Assembly: GCF_010093535.1 (NCBI RefSeq)
Contig: NW_022985164.1
Coordinates: 1,725,629-1,789,628, forward strand
Source: Lindgomyces ingoldianus
Taxonomy: Eukaryota; Ascomycota; Dothideomycetes; Pleosporales; Lindgomycetaceae
DNA: 64,000 bases
Direction: 5' to 3'
In this document: positions 48,931 to 61,500 of the stretch, in pieces
Numbering within the stretch: the stretch's first letter is position 1
Layout of the letters: the number at the start of each line of letters is the position of its first letter
The notes under the pieces: generated by a model
Databases searched by the model: none
What the model saw: the letters and a program-made list of their open reading frames with translations, nothing else
What the model was told of the DNA's origin: nothing
Made by a program: the position numbers and the translations under genes

Positions 48931-51900
48931 GTACCCCCCCCCCTTATTAGGAAGGGAATCCTTTATATTAGTAGTTCTAGCATTAGGTTGTCTTTATTAG
49001 GGTATAAGTTTAGTTTAGATAGGTATTAGGCGTAAAATTAAGTTACTGTAGAGTTCTTTTATAAGGCTTCTGCAGGTTCCTATAACAGTTTGTTGTATCT
49101 AGTTTATTTTATAAAGTATTTATAAATATGTTTTTTTTTATTAAACTAGATCTATTTAATGTCTTCTATAACATATTCTAGTTTATTATTTATAATAATA
49201 GGTTTAGGTAGCAGGTTTAGCTGTCTAGGTAGATAGTTAGATTTAAAGGCTACTTAGCGCAGCAATAATACATAGAACACAGGGTGTATCTTTATGCTGT
49301 TAGGTAGGATTAATTAGTAAGCGTGTAATAAAACTATATAAGCTACTATAAAGAGGCTAAAGTTCTTTTAATTAAGTTTCTTTAATTATTAGTTTATTTA
49401 GATATTTCTAGCGTCTAGCTAGACCTTCTTGCTAGCTGCATACATAGGGGCAGAGGTTTAGAATTAGTTTACATACTCTTGTTAAAAAGCTTAAGCCTAT
49501 GTAAGCTTTTTATAAATGTATTTAGATATATTTTAAATTTTATTAATAAGTCTATTTATGTTTATTACTTATATAAATTAATAAGTTAGTTAGAGAGTAT
49601 TTATAAGTAGTTTAAATTCTATTTAGGGGTAGTATCTATAGTTTGCTAAGAACAAGGATACTTATGTTAATTTAAATATTATGTTATTAGCTTTAAACTG
49701 TGCTATAGCTAACTATTTTACCTAGTTATTCTACTAGTAGTTTATATACACTTATAGGACTTATTTTATTATAGTGTTTACGTTCTTAGTCTAGCTATTA
49801 GTCTCTAAGTAAAAAGCTATAGATAGATAAAGAATAATTTAAAGCTATTTACAAAGTTTGTCCTAGAAGGCTAAGACAAACTGTGTACCTCTATCTAATA
49901 TAATTATGTTAGGCAGGCTATAGTAAACTTATACATATTAGTAGAATAACTAGGCTATATTAGAGGCAGTTATAGAGGAACATAGTATTAGGTGTTAATA
50001 CTTAGTTAAGTAATTAACAACTACTATAATATTTATATACTCTTTAGATAAAAGTAAGTTTATAATAAAATTAATTAATATGTCTTTCTAAGCTTATTTA
50101 AGAATTAGAAGCAGTTTAAGTAAGCTATTATACCTTTTTTAAAAGGCTTTTACTTTACAGCAAGTATAGCAACATAATATATATTAGTGTATAGTATAGA
50201 ACATGCGGGGCTAGTAGTACTCTCTCTGTAGTAGGTTAAGAGTCTTTCCTCTGTCTAAGTGTTCTCTAACAGGTAAGTTATGTATAATTTAGAGTAGTTT
50301 AATTCTTAGTTTATTAAAATTAAAAATTATAAGTTAGTTATAGTAATATAGCTTACTATTTTAGTTTTTATAGTTAGCTAGTGTTACTTTTTTTAACTAA
50401 CTAGCGCTGTTTTAGAGCAAGTCTAAAGTTTTTTAGATAAATTTATTATTTAAATACTTATTAAAAATAATTTAATTAATTATCTAATTTATTTTATTTA
50501 GGTTAAGGTCTAAAAATAGCTTAAGTTAAAGTAAAGTTTAATATTAAGCCTTTTACACTTCTTTCTAAGTAAAGATGTCTTAGGATTGCCTTATAAAAGC
50601 ATCTAGTTTCCCTTTATCTTAACTAAGATAATAAGTAATCTTAAAATTAAAATAAAATAGGTATTTAAACTAATAAGCTTATTAGTAGCTAAGTTATTTT
50701 ATAGTTGTAAAGTACTATAAGTTCTTATAGTTAGATAGAACCTATATTAAATGCGCTGCACTTTCTAGTTTAGGTTGCTATTATTTAAAGTAGTGTACTA
50801 TAGCAAGTAATTTTTTATTATAGATCTTATAATTACCTTTTATAAGACTTATTCTTTTTAAGAAGTATGTAATAAGCCTAATAGTTCTATCTAGCTTAGT
50901 CTAGAAAAGAACTCCTGCTACTATATAGTCTAAGGCATTAGCTTTTATAAGTATTAGTAGTTTAAAGTTAAAGTAGTAGAGTATTAAAGCTTTAATAAAG
51001 GCTTTTTTTAGCTAGTTAAAAAACTATTAGTAATTTAAGTTAAAGTTAAATTAAACCCTTTTCTTAGTAAGTGTAATTATAGGGCTTACTAGCTATAAAA
51101 AGTTGTTAATAAATTATTAGTAAAAGTTAGTAAATTTTATAAAGGCTTAAACATTCTTTACATTTCTTTAGGTATTGCTAATCTAGTATAGTCTAAACTT
51201 TAATAGGGTCTATTTAAATACTATTTGTAGAGATTACATATTCTAAATATGTAACTTTTAATTAGTAAAACTTACATTTATTTATATTAAGTTGTAGACC
51301 TACTTCTTCTATAGCCTTTAGCACTAGGCGTACATGCTGTTTATGCTCTAAAAGGCTATTACTATAGATTAGAATATTGTTAATATATGTAGTGCAGAAC
51401 ATGTCTAGGTAGGGTTAGAGTAAGTTGTTTACAAAATGTTAAAAAGTACTAGGCGTGTTAGCTAAGCTAAAGGGCATTACTAAGTACTTAAATAGTCTAT
51501 ATTAGGTCTAAAACACTATTAGCTACTTATTACCCTTTACTATTTTTAGCTTATTAAAGGCAGTAATAATATCTAACTTTATAAAATACTTTGCTTTACT
51601 TAGTTAGCTTAGGGTTTCTTATAAAAAGGAAATTAAGTATTAGTTTTTAATAGTAATAGTATTTAGTTCTTAGTAGTTAACATAAAATTAAAGCCTACCT
51701 CTAAGTTTCTTTATAAATAGTATAAGTAACACTACTAGTAAAAAGCTAGCTTAAATAAACTTTTTTTTTAAGTTCTTATTAAGGTATTTTTAGAGCACTT
51801 TTAATTTATTTAGCAACATTTTATATAGTGGCCTATAACTAGGTTATTTACTAGGCTTAAGAGTTATCTAGTAATTATATAGACATTATATTAAAAGCTT

Positions 51901-53961
51901 ATTAAACTTATTTTAAAAAAAACATATAATAAGTTGTAGTAGTCTTAAAAGACTATTATTCTTAAGTTAGTGTGTTTTTAGAGAGCTAAAGCTTAGTCTA
52001 TATTAGAAATTATAACTATGTAGATTTTATAATCTAGTTATTAAGCTAGAGTTATAAATAAAGTAGGTTCTATGTAGCAGATGTCTATCTACTATTTAAG
52101 TTCTAGTTTGTGTTTAAATTAAGTAAGTAAAAGTTTCTTAAAGGCTTTTTTTTTTTTTTAAGTTTAAGTAGTTATTAAATTATTTTATATAGCCTATTTT
52201 AGTAAAAGGCCTAGCTTATTAGCCTTACTTAAGTAGTTTTTCTCTAGGTTATTAGAAAGTAGGTCTAAAAACCTTCTATATTAAGTGCTATTTAAGTGTT
52301 ATTTAGGTGTAAGTGTAAGTATACATCTTAGCATTAAAAAAAGTTAAAGTTTAGAACTTACTTTTAGTAATTAAAGGTAACCTTATGCTAATACAGCTAT
52401 AGTTGTTTTAGAATTAGGTTATAACATTTTATGTTTATTACATAGAGCTTAATCTACTCTTTATAGTGTTAGTAGGTAATTATAATAGTTATAGTATAAA
52501 AGATAAAACTTTTTTTAAGTTATTTTCTATTAAATCTAGTTAAGTAAATTATTTAAGTAAGCAGTATTAATTAAAGATTTAGTTTATACACTAGTTCTTT
52601 ATTAATATAACTTATACTATTTACTTCTAAGTTAATAAGAGCTTATATTAAAGCTAATATAGTTTTTTATTATAAATATATAAAAATATTAACTTAGTAC
52701 TTTTAGTTATTAGTAGAGAACTTAGCCTATAAGTTAGCAAAGATCTAGTGTTAAATTAGTCCTAAAGGGCAACTTAGCCCTAGGACAAGCCTTTTTGCAG
52801 GCTTCTACTACTATAGCTGCAGCTATGTTAAGAGTAGTAAAAAAGATTAAAGCTTAAATATAAGTTAAAGCCCTTATAAAAATAAGATTAAAATAGTAAG
52901 AATCTTTAATAAGTGCTAGTAGCGCTACTTATGTAAACTTAAAAAAGGGGAATAAAGTAGTTTTAAAAAATATAACTATGCTTACTATACTTAAAGTATT
53001 AACTTTTTTTTTTATAATTTTTACACTTTTTAAAACTAACTAAAGCATAATTTAAATTAATTTTTATTATATTAGAGTTCTTATTTATAACTGCGCTAGT
53101 TTAGGGGTGTATTAGGGCTTATATAGAGAGAAACCTTATGTTATTATTATAGGTAGCAATTAGGTTTACATATGCATTAAGGTTGTTTAGAAGGGGTTCT
53201 TCTACTATAGTGTGTTACAGTTTAGTTAAGAGAGAGTTATATAAGGCTATAATTAGACCTATTTTATTTAGGCCTATATTAGATGCAAGTTAATAGAACT
53301 TAGTAAAGTGTAAAGTAAAGCTTTTTTTATTTATTATAAAGTGTTTAAGTAACTTAGGGCTATTAACTTTTTATTTAGGTCTTTATAAGTTACTTATAAA
53401 AATACTATAAATTAATCTAAGTTAATAATATTTTTATTTATTAGTAAGTTAATTAAGGCTATTATATTATAGTTAAGTTAAAAGTAGGTATATAGTAACT
53501 AAAAGTGTTTAGAGAGAAATTAGTCTACATTTTCTTTAAGTTTATATTAGAGCTTGTGTAAAAAGAAAGGTAAGTCTTTCTATTTTTTATTAAATAGCAG
53601 GGGATTAGAGAGTTAGTTAGATTTTATTACTAAGTTAAAAAGGTTACAGGTTGTAAGTAGTGTTAGGCAAAAAAAAGTTAAGCTATCTTTAGACTTCTAA
53701 GTAAGCTTTAAGGCTAGTAAGTTCTTAGTTTCTACTACTATAACAAAAGTTAAGGCAGAAATAGACTACTTAATAATATAAAGCTATTCTTTAAAGTTCT
53801 TTTAAAAAGCTTTAAAGCTTATAATATAGCAGCTTTTTTATAAAGTAAGCGCTCTTTAAAAGGCTTTTTAGCTTACTTTAATAGCTTAGAGTTATGCAAG
53901 TACTAAGCTTATTAAATTAAATTTAGAGGCTATTTTTAGCTAAAGTTTTAACATAACATAA
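48931..53961 (-). pseudogene. A2 gag-pol remnant
   Basis: Collinear with A1 and A3. RT box at 51376-51387 reads YINN (codons AAC AAT), so both catalytic Asp codons changed. Zinc knuckle region near 52960-53020. No frame survives. Confidence 0.85.
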
Positions 53962-54279
53962 TGTTATAATTATGCATAAGTAAGGTTATAGAGCTTTATA
54001 GAGGTCTAGTTTAATTACTACATAAAGTATTATAGTAAGTATAAGATGTTATGTAAGAAATAAAAAAGTTTAAGAAGAAATTAGTAATTAAATACTTAGC
54101 TTAAAAGTCTAAGCGCTTTAGGTATAAATTAAGCCTGTTCTAGGTTTAGTTAGTGTTAAAGCAGTTTATACTTAAGTTTATGTCTGTGTTATATTATGTT
54201 TATGTTAGACGTGCACTAATAATACTCTAGTACGCATCTAATATAGTTATGTCTGGGATCTGGGGAGGATACTGTGACA
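53962..54279 (-). repeat. A2 5' LTR (right)
   Basis: 318 bp. Inner left end AT-shifted; outer right end GGGATCTGGGGAGGATACTG nearly intact. Confidence 0.9.
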
Positions 54280-54296
54280 GTTAGACACCTCTAGAC

Positions 54297-54370
54297 TCTT
54301 CTTTTCTTCTTCTTTACCCTTCTTTCTCTTCTCTCTCCTCTCTTCTTTTCCCTCTAGACTTCTTTTAAAC
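54297..54370 (+). repeat. Pyrimidine-rich tract in E2
   Basis: About 75 bp almost entirely C and T (CTTCTTTTCTTCTTC...). It lies between the end of pol and the candidate extra reading frame and may be its leader. Confidence 0.6.
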
Positions 54371-54408
54371 CCCCTTTACTTTATTCTTAGCTGCCTAAAA
54401 GTGCTGCA

Positions 54409-55302
54409 ATGTCTGCCTAAAGGTTAGACACTAAAGCTTTTAGAGCTAAAACCTATTAAAGCAGCTTAGTATTCTAGTAAAATAAGGCCACCTAAACACT
54501 AGCTATAGGAAGCCTAGCTTCTTAACTCTTTATAACCTGCGCTACTTATGCTAAGTTCTAAGCAGACTTTAAAATAGCTTTAAAGGCCCTCTTTTTATCT
54601 TCCTTACTCCCTATGTTTTAGGCTGCTGCCTATAGCTTAAGATAGCCTTAAAGGACTAGGAATTTTTTTTTATAATAAAAAAGAACTTATGTGCGCGTTA
54701 GTAAACTATACCCTAGCAGTATTAAACTATATTTATATAAAGTTGCATTTCTTATTATGTAAGGCGTAATATTTACATTTCTTTAATTTAAAAGACTAAT
54801 AGAAAAACTTAACCTAAAAGCTGTAAGTAAAGGCGTAGGCAGCCTAAAAGCAGATAACTTAAAACGCCTCTAAAGAGGCTCTAAAAGGGGGGCAGAGCAG
54901 CATAGTAATTTTCTTTAATGCTATAATTAGTTAGCAGACTAAGCTATAGAATATTAGGTGCATAATAATACCTATAAGGTAGAGAATTTAGATAATAGCT
55001 AAAAAAAAAAACTAATAAAATTAACTAGACTATATAAGTAAGGCAAGTAAACACTTATTGCTATAAATAATAAATTTACTATATTAATAATAACTACACT
55101 ACTAGTTACTACTAAATAAAAACATTATAATAAAGGCATTATATTAGTATTAGGTTTTTAGTCTATTTCTTAGTAATAGGAAATTTTAGTTAAGATAGTT
55201 ATACTTATTATATTCTATCTAAATTAGTTTTAAATTATTTCTAAATACTTTCTAAATACTGCAGATAAGGACTATTAGCCTATAAAGGGGGGGGTAGTGT
55301 AA
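54409..55302 (+). pseudogene. Candidate extra ORF of E2 between pol and 3' LTR
   Basis: ATG at 54409 opens a frame of about 297 codons whose internal stops are all TAA or TAG, as expected from former Gln or Trp codons. It runs through the polypurine tract (codons reading KGGVV) and would end at a TAA formed by the first LTR bases. E1 shares the same frame and ending (EGGVV then TAA) but only the last few dozen codons. I recognise no family. The frame was followed by eye, so coding status is a hypothesis. Confidence 0.35.
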
Positions 55303-55587
55303 TAATTCTATAAATTGTTCTATATTAGGTCGCTTAGATCCTATCTAAAGGGTCCCTGTATTAGCCCTAACCATGACTTAACCTAGTCCCCTGCAGTTAC
55401 CCCCATTCCCTTATGTATTTAGTCGCACCTTGCCCCTGTAGCTAGCTCGGTAGTTTTCTGATATCCTACGTACAAGGCCTATAGGTGTTATTGGTATTCC
55501 CAGGTCTCTAAGTCCCCACGCACTCCCATATGCCTCTGAGTGGATTCATACCGCATTCGGACCCATTGTCTTGCCTGCGCCGTTACA
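55298..55587 (+). repeat. E2 3' LTR
   Basis: 290 bp. Inner left end strongly mutated (TGTAATAATTCTATAAATTG); outer right end intact through GCATTCGGACCCATTG and CGCCGTTACA. Confidence 0.9.
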
Positions 55588-56433
55588 TATAGAGAATATT
55601 AAAGCTAAGTATAGCATTTAAAATAACAACATGTACAACTTTAATAAAATAGGGTTTATAATAGGCTAGATATTTACTAGAGCAGTTATTATAAGTTTAG
55701 AGAGACAAAGACAGCTAAAAGCAGTCTAGCTAAGTAACTAGAAGTAGACAACAGCTATCTAAGGCATTAATGCAAAAAAGTAGGCTATTCTACTTTTTAT
55801 TATTTTTTAAGGTAGTAACTACTTTTTAAACTAGTATAAAAAAAATCTACTTTAAAATTAAGTTATTATAATTTTTAAGCATAGCTAGACTACTAATTAG
55901 CTTAGTCTAGACTAGTTAAAGCACTTTAACATGTATATAAAGAAGTGTACTATTAGCAGCTACTATCTGCTAGTTATTAATAGCTATAACAGCTATAACT
56001 TACTTTATTTTTAGTAATATTATAAAAATAATAAAATTATTACTATTTACATACTTTTTTACTTATTACACCTTTTATAGCTACTTAATATAGGTTATTT
56101 TACTTTTTTAAAGAAAGTATATAGGCGCTAAGCTAAAAACCTTATGCATAACTAAATTACTTATATTATAAAGATAAAGTTTTTATTATGCTTTAAAGTA
56201 GCTTATAATGCTATAATTACTTTTAGTAATATCTAAAAAAAGTTTTAAGGCGCTAGATTAGTTCCTTTTAACTTATAATAAGTTATAATAGGCCTTAATG
56301 TAAAGTTGCGCACTTTATTACTACTACTACTTATATATAATAAGTCTTAGTAGTTATAAACTTTAAGTAATACTTTAGAACTTAAGTTATAATTAATGCT
56401 TATAAAAATAAAAATTTAGAAGTATATAAATAG

Positions 56434-56651
56434 TGTCGCGTATACTGAGAGCCTTGGCTGGGGCTCAGAGCCTGGGACTGGGGCTTGGAGCCTGGGACTG
56501 GGGGCTCAGAGCCTGGGACGCAGCTCGGGATCTGGAGATATTATGTTCCGAAGCTCGGTGTATATAAGGAGAGCCTTCGGCTCTCTTAGATAGCAGAGTC
56601 ACTTCATCCGATCTTCTGAACAGCTACTGCCAGGCTATTTTATCCTCTACA
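56434..56651 (+). repeat. Y: unmutated GC-rich solo LTR
   Basis: 218 bp, TGTCGCG...CTCTACA, target duplication AATAG (56429-56433, 56652-56656), inserted in G. Three tandem near-repeats containing GAGCCTGGGACTGGGG fill 56455-56522. GTATATAAGG near 56560 looks like the LTR's TATA box, followed by the perfect hairpin GAGAGCCTTCGGCTCTC. No other copy in the window. Confidence 0.8.
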
Positions 56652-57142
56652 AATAGTTTACTAACTTTTATAGTTAAAGTGTTTAAAAAAGTTTTAAAAA
56701 GGGCAGTAATAATTACATATAAGCTAGTGTTAGTATAATAAGAAATTACTAAGCTTTAAGCAGCTAATAAAGCTACTACATAATATAAATTATATAAAAA
56801 AAAAATTAAGGTAAAAAAAACTTTAATAATTTAAAAAAGCCTACACTTAATAGCTTTAAAGAAGTTTAGAGCGCACAGTAATAGAAAAAAGGCAAAGAAG
56901 TAGGTGTAAGCTAAAGTAAGTAAGCTATCCTAAAGGCGCTGCAAACAGTGCAATTAGACTAGGCATAACACGTAAATGTGTAAGCAAGAAGCAGAAGTAG
57001 TATCTAAATAATATTCTAGGCTGTACTGTACTATATAGTGCTAGAGCGGGTTGTTATAGGCTATAATAGAGTTTGTTAGGGTAGGGTCTTAGCAAAAGTG
57101 AGCGACTCAGGTGTGTGAGCAACTCGCCCATGAAGTACGTTA

Positions 57143-57880
57143 ATTAAAATTACTTTTAGAAAAGTTATAAAAAGTATGCTAAAGTAAAAACTTAAAAACT
57201 ACTAATAACTTATTAAAATTAAAAGTAACTACTAATGTTTAACTAACTACTTTTTAATTCTAAAATTAAAATACACTTTAGCTAAAGTAAGCCTTTTAAA
57301 GTTAATTAATAATTTATATTAATAGCTAAACCTACTTTTATAGCACTTAAAGCTATACTTCTACTTAATTTAGAGTTAACCTTTAGTAGTATATTTATTA
57401 ATAATTAGATTACTTAATTATAAGCATAGCTTAAGTAGCTAATTTAGCTAAAAGCTACTAGTTAACTCTTACTAACTACTAAATTACTTTTAATAACACT
57501 TTATACTACTTCTACTACTTTAAGTGTAAGAGGCCTTTTAGGCACTTTTTAGACTTAGTAAATCTACTTTACTAAATGTACACCTAAGATTAAGATTCTT
57601 ATAAATAGCAAAGAACTTATATTTAAATAATAGTAAGCCTTTATTATAGATAAACTTAATATTAATTTAGATTACTATTAAAGTAAGTGTGTACACATAG
57701 CATTAATATAGAAACATATAGCTAGTATTACAAAGAATTATCTAGAGCTAGGATACCTAGCTAAATTAGCCTAGTTTTGTTTTAAAAGTGTAGAGAATAT
57801 AATAAAGCTTCTATAAGCTTATTTTACTACTAGTTAAAAAAAACTAAGGCATAATAAGAATTTTAAACTTTTAAGATAAA
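57143..57880 (+). pseudogene. E3 gag fragment
   Basis: Continues the frame interrupted at 42179. It contains the gag block around YLAKLA.FCFKSVENI (57755-57800) found in E1 at about 8425-8470. Broken by TAA/TAG; no zinc knuckle is included. Confidence 0.7.
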
Positions 57881-57882
57881 TA

Positions 57883-57951
57883 ACGTACTTCACAGGCGAG
57901 TTGCTCACACACCTAAGTTGCTTACTTTTGCTAAGACCCCACTAAACTACT
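57883..57951 (+). mobile_element. I: left end of another Fot1-like transposon
   Basis: TA at 57881-57882 followed by the family's inverted terminal repeat (ACGTACTTCACAGGCGAG). Cut after 69 bp by B2; the remainder must lie beyond the window. Confidence 0.75.
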
Positions 57952-58548
57952 TGTTACAATCCTTGCTCTAATGGAATGGTATTTTCAGGAGCACAACAGC
58001 CTAAGGTGATGTTAGCAGTAAGGGGAATAGAACTTAGCTAGATTAGGTGTACAGTCTATTAAGCAGAGTGTAGGGCAGGCAGGATAAAGAAGGCAGGTTG
58101 TAGTTTAACCTAGCAGCTGTATAGAGAGCTAGTAAACCTAATCTATAAGGATAGAAGTAAAGGTATATATAGTGCAAGATATATAAGGCAGTAATGTCCT
58201 CTTTATAAAAGTTTTAATGCCTCTTAGTCTATTAAGTAAGTAAAGACTAAACAGTAATTACAACCTTCTAACTATAGTTGTAATTAAGACTATATACATA
58301 GAGTTTGCATGCTTTGCATGCTTGCATGCTTGTTTCCTAAACAGCCTGCATAGCCTATAAGCCTACAAGCCTGCATGTCTTATTAAATAATGCACTTTAT
58401 AAGGCTTTTTTTTAAAAGCTAGAGCTATTTTTTATCTATCCTATTACATAATTTGCTTAGTATAGGGCTAAGCGTCTTCTATCTAATGTTATTTAGGCTG
58501 TGTAGGATAGCTAGTTAGGTTATTATAGTCTAACTATTAGCTATAATA
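57952..58548 (-). repeat. B2 3' LTR
   Basis: 597 bp, ends CTATAATA (mutated from TAACA). The outer left end is less mutated than the inner end. Confidence 0.8.
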
Positions 58549-61500
58549 CGCAGGCTTCTCTTTTAGTTAGCGTCCTTACTGTTATGTTTTTTTTATTATA
58601 AGCGTTAGATTTTTTTTTTAAGTAGTGCGTTTTTTTCTTTAAAGCCTAGCTTTATGTTTAACTTTTTTAACTATACTACACTAGGTTTCTTGTTCTTCTG
58701 CTGCTACCTATTATCTTTACACTATTACTTACTTTAATTTTTTTTACTATATAAAAATACATTTCTATAGTGCTTATTATTTAAGTAGGTCTTCTTACGC
58801 AATGTCCTTATTATTAGATAAGTGTGTAAAGTGTGTGTAAAAAAGTAGTTATTATAATGCTTTTATGTCTAACACAGCCTAAAATTATTTAGAGTAGAAA
58901 CACAAAAGGCTACTAGCTAAGCTAGAAGTAGTCTAAGAGAATAAAATGCGCAAAAAAAAAGAGTTTTTAAAAAGGTAGTAAAAGTCCCTTATGTGTCTAG
59001 AGTCCTTTAATGTCTATTAAAAGAGAGCTTAGAAACAGCTAAAAGTGTTAAAAAATTAAAAAGTAAAGTATTTAAAAAAAACTTTTTATTACTAAATAAG
59101 CTTAAAGTGCTTAAAGTAAAAGTAGCTAGTCTTCTTTTTTCTTAACTTATATTAAAGAGTTGTAGACTTTCTATATTATAGCTAGCTAATGCTGCTATAG
59201 TTTTAACTAATAATAGTGTTTTCTAGTCTAGAGAGCTTTCTTTAGGATAGTTTTATTTAAAAAGGACTCTAAGTATTTATAAAGAGCCTAAGAAGCGTTT
59301 AATAGGCTTTTAATAGGTTTCTAAGTGTTTTTACTAGTACGCTATTTTTTTTATTTTACTAAGTACTTATTTTTTTATAGTTTAAAATTTTTTTTACTTT
59401 ATACTTTTTTTCTTCTTCTTTTTATCTAGTAGTTGTAAGTAGAATAGTTTTAAGTGTAAGTTTAAACTTAAAAATATAAAACTAAGAATATATTTATATT
59501 TTTTTTTAGTAATTTAAGTTTGCAGATGCTAAAGTGTGTTTATATAACTTTATATAGTTTTATATATTTTTAGCTAGCTTTCTAGAGGGTCTTAGAGTTT
59601 TAAAATTCTTTATGTCTAAGTATATATAATTATTAAAGTATATTTCTAGTGCTAGTTTTTTTTTTAATTTACTACTTTTTTTATAGCTTCTTAAGCTAAC
59701 TGCGCTTTTTTAGTAAGTTTCTAATATAGTTTTAGAAGTCTAGTTGCATAGTTTATAGCCTTTAAAAAGTTAGTTAGTTATAAGCTATAAAGTTTATATT
59801 ATAAAAAGTATCTAAAATTAGCTTTATATAAGGTTTCTTTAGTTATAGCTAATTCTATAGTATTAATAGCAAATTATGCTATTAGTAGCTATTCTGCCTA
59901 ATCTGTTTGTTTATACAACATGTACTTACGCAGATACTTTTCTACTTCTATGTTTACTCTTTCTATTTGCCTGTCTATTTATAAGTAGTAAGTAGTAAAA
60001 AGCTTATAGTTAATTCTAAAATGTTTAACTACAGCTGCCTAGAATTTGCTAGTAAATAATTTATTATAGTTAAAAATAATAATCTTAGAGTAGCTATAAG
60101 TAGCTAAGACATTTTTCTTTAGTTTAAATATAAATTTTTTAGCTGTAATGCTTTTTTTTAATAGCTATAAGTAAATAAATTTAGTAGTTTTATTAATAAC
60201 TTGTATAATTATATTATATAGTCTTTCTATGCTAGGTTCTTGCAATAGTAGTAGCCTAGTAATAAATCTATAGTTATTATAGTCTATAGTTAACCTAGTA
60301 CTGTAATTAGTTAAAGTAGTCTATAAAGTTTATAGCGTTAAGAATTGTTTCTATTACAAATGTTACATTTTTATAAAACTTTAGTACATAAGTGTTTTAA
60401 TTAAAGTACTTTTTAGAGTATAGCATTTTTAATTTTCTTCTGTAGTAATCTAATTTCTAGGTGTCTAAATATAAGAGCTTTATAATATTCCTTTATTAAG
60501 TTCTTTTATTTTTATTTAACTATTATAAAGAAACATAGTAGTTTTTTTTAGTTTAGTCTTCTATAGACTAGTTCTTTTAAAGTTTTTTTTAAAAATTATA
60601 AATTCTTTAAAATTTTCTTTATTTTTTTAAAGTAGTTAGTGCGTCTGCTTAGAGCGTCTGCCTGTTAGTTGCTGCTCTTAGCTATATGTTTAATAATAAA
60701 ATTAAATTAAGCAAGTTCTATAGCTTATTATATATGCATTAGTAAAAGTTTTTTTATAGTAAAAAAAGTAATAAAGTTTATGTAGTTAGTAAAGATTATA
60801 AACTACTAACTAAAACTTTAAAGCTTAACTTTCTAATTCCTGCATACATTAACTATAGCTTTTAATTCTTTGTTAAGAATAGTATACTTTTGTTCTAATA
60901 GTATAAATTTTGCTAAATAGGAGGCTACTAGATGCTATTAACTATTTTTTTATTTTTAAGAGAGTGCTACTTCTTTAGCTTTTAAAAAAGCATTAGTGTG
61001 CACTTTTATTTCTAGTGTAGAGTTATACATTTTAAAAATAAAGTAGCTTATTATTATTTACTTTAGCTTTTAAAATGCTTTTTTTATTTCTATTATTTAT
61101 TAAAATTTCTAAGTTGCTTTTTTTTTAAGGTAGTGTCTATAAGGGGGAGCGCTATTTTTAAGTAGTTTTTAATTATTCTTTGTATGTATCTAGTAAGACC
61201 TAGAAATCCTTTAATTTCTATTACTATTATTAGTGTTAGCTATTTAAGCACTTTATTTACTTTAGTAAAGTCTATTTTTATTTCTTTTTTATTAATAATA
61301 AATTTAAGGTAGTCTGTTTTTTATATGTTAAATTTGCATTTTTCTAGCTGTAGATAAAGTTTGTATTTTTAAAGTTTATTAAGTACTATTTATACTTTTA
61401 TTACATAGTCTAGTTTGTCTTTTTTTATGTATATAAAAATGTTGTCTAGATATACTAAGACAAAGATGTCTAAGTATAGGTTAAAAGCTATGTTAATTAC

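Larger units (their letters stand above)
48613..54279 (-). mobile_element. A2: Ty3/gypsy element of family A
   Basis: 5667 bp, target duplication GTTAG (48608-48612, 54280-54284). LTRs 48613-48930 and 53962-54279. Reads leftward. Innermost element of the deepest stack. Confidence 0.92.
42717..55587 (+). mobile_element. E2: family-E Ty3/gypsy element, split by A2
   Basis: LTRs 42717-43006 and 55298-55587 (290 bp each), target duplication TATAG (42712-42716, 55588-55592). G-rich polypurine tract directly before the right LTR. Without A2 it is about 7.2 kb, some 0.9 kb longer than E1 because of an extra region before the 3' LTR. Confidence 0.9.
42260..57060 (+). pseudogene. G transposase remnant, all three catalytic Asp codons changed
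   Basis: DDE-type Fot1/pogo transposase. First catalytic position 55643-55645 in MYNF-N-KIGFIIG, second 55979-55981 in LLVI-N-SYNSYN, third 56087-56089 in LL-N-IGYF; each is AAT where the family has GAT/GAC. Second and third are 36 codons apart, normal for the pogo group. The C-terminal C..C....HN....C motif follows at about 56950-57000. Stops are TAA/TAG only. Confidence 0.8.
42182..57140 (+). mobile_element. G: full-length Fot1/pogo-like DNA transposon, split by E2 and solo LTR Y
   Basis: TA at 42180-42181 and 57141-57142. The inverted ends match those of D, D2, H and I. Own sequence is 42182-42716, 55593-56433 and 56657-57140, about 1.86 kb. The right end (GCGACTCAGGTGTGTGAGCA) is less mutated than the left. 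Confidence 0.85.
41587..57882 (+). mobile_element. E3: 5' part of a third family-E element, split by G and I
   Basis: Its 5' LTR (41587-41969) is followed by 41970-42179, then transposon G at a TA, then 57143-57880, then transposon I at a TA. The pieces match the start of E1 gag in order (compare 7571-8530). The rest of gag-pol and the 3' LTR lie beyond the window. Confidence 0.8.

Noticed and set aside
7571..57140. Mitochondrial DNA inserted in the nucleus, suggested by low GC
   Set aside because: No mitochondrial genes or tRNAs; LTRs, target duplications and pol motifs explain the sequence.
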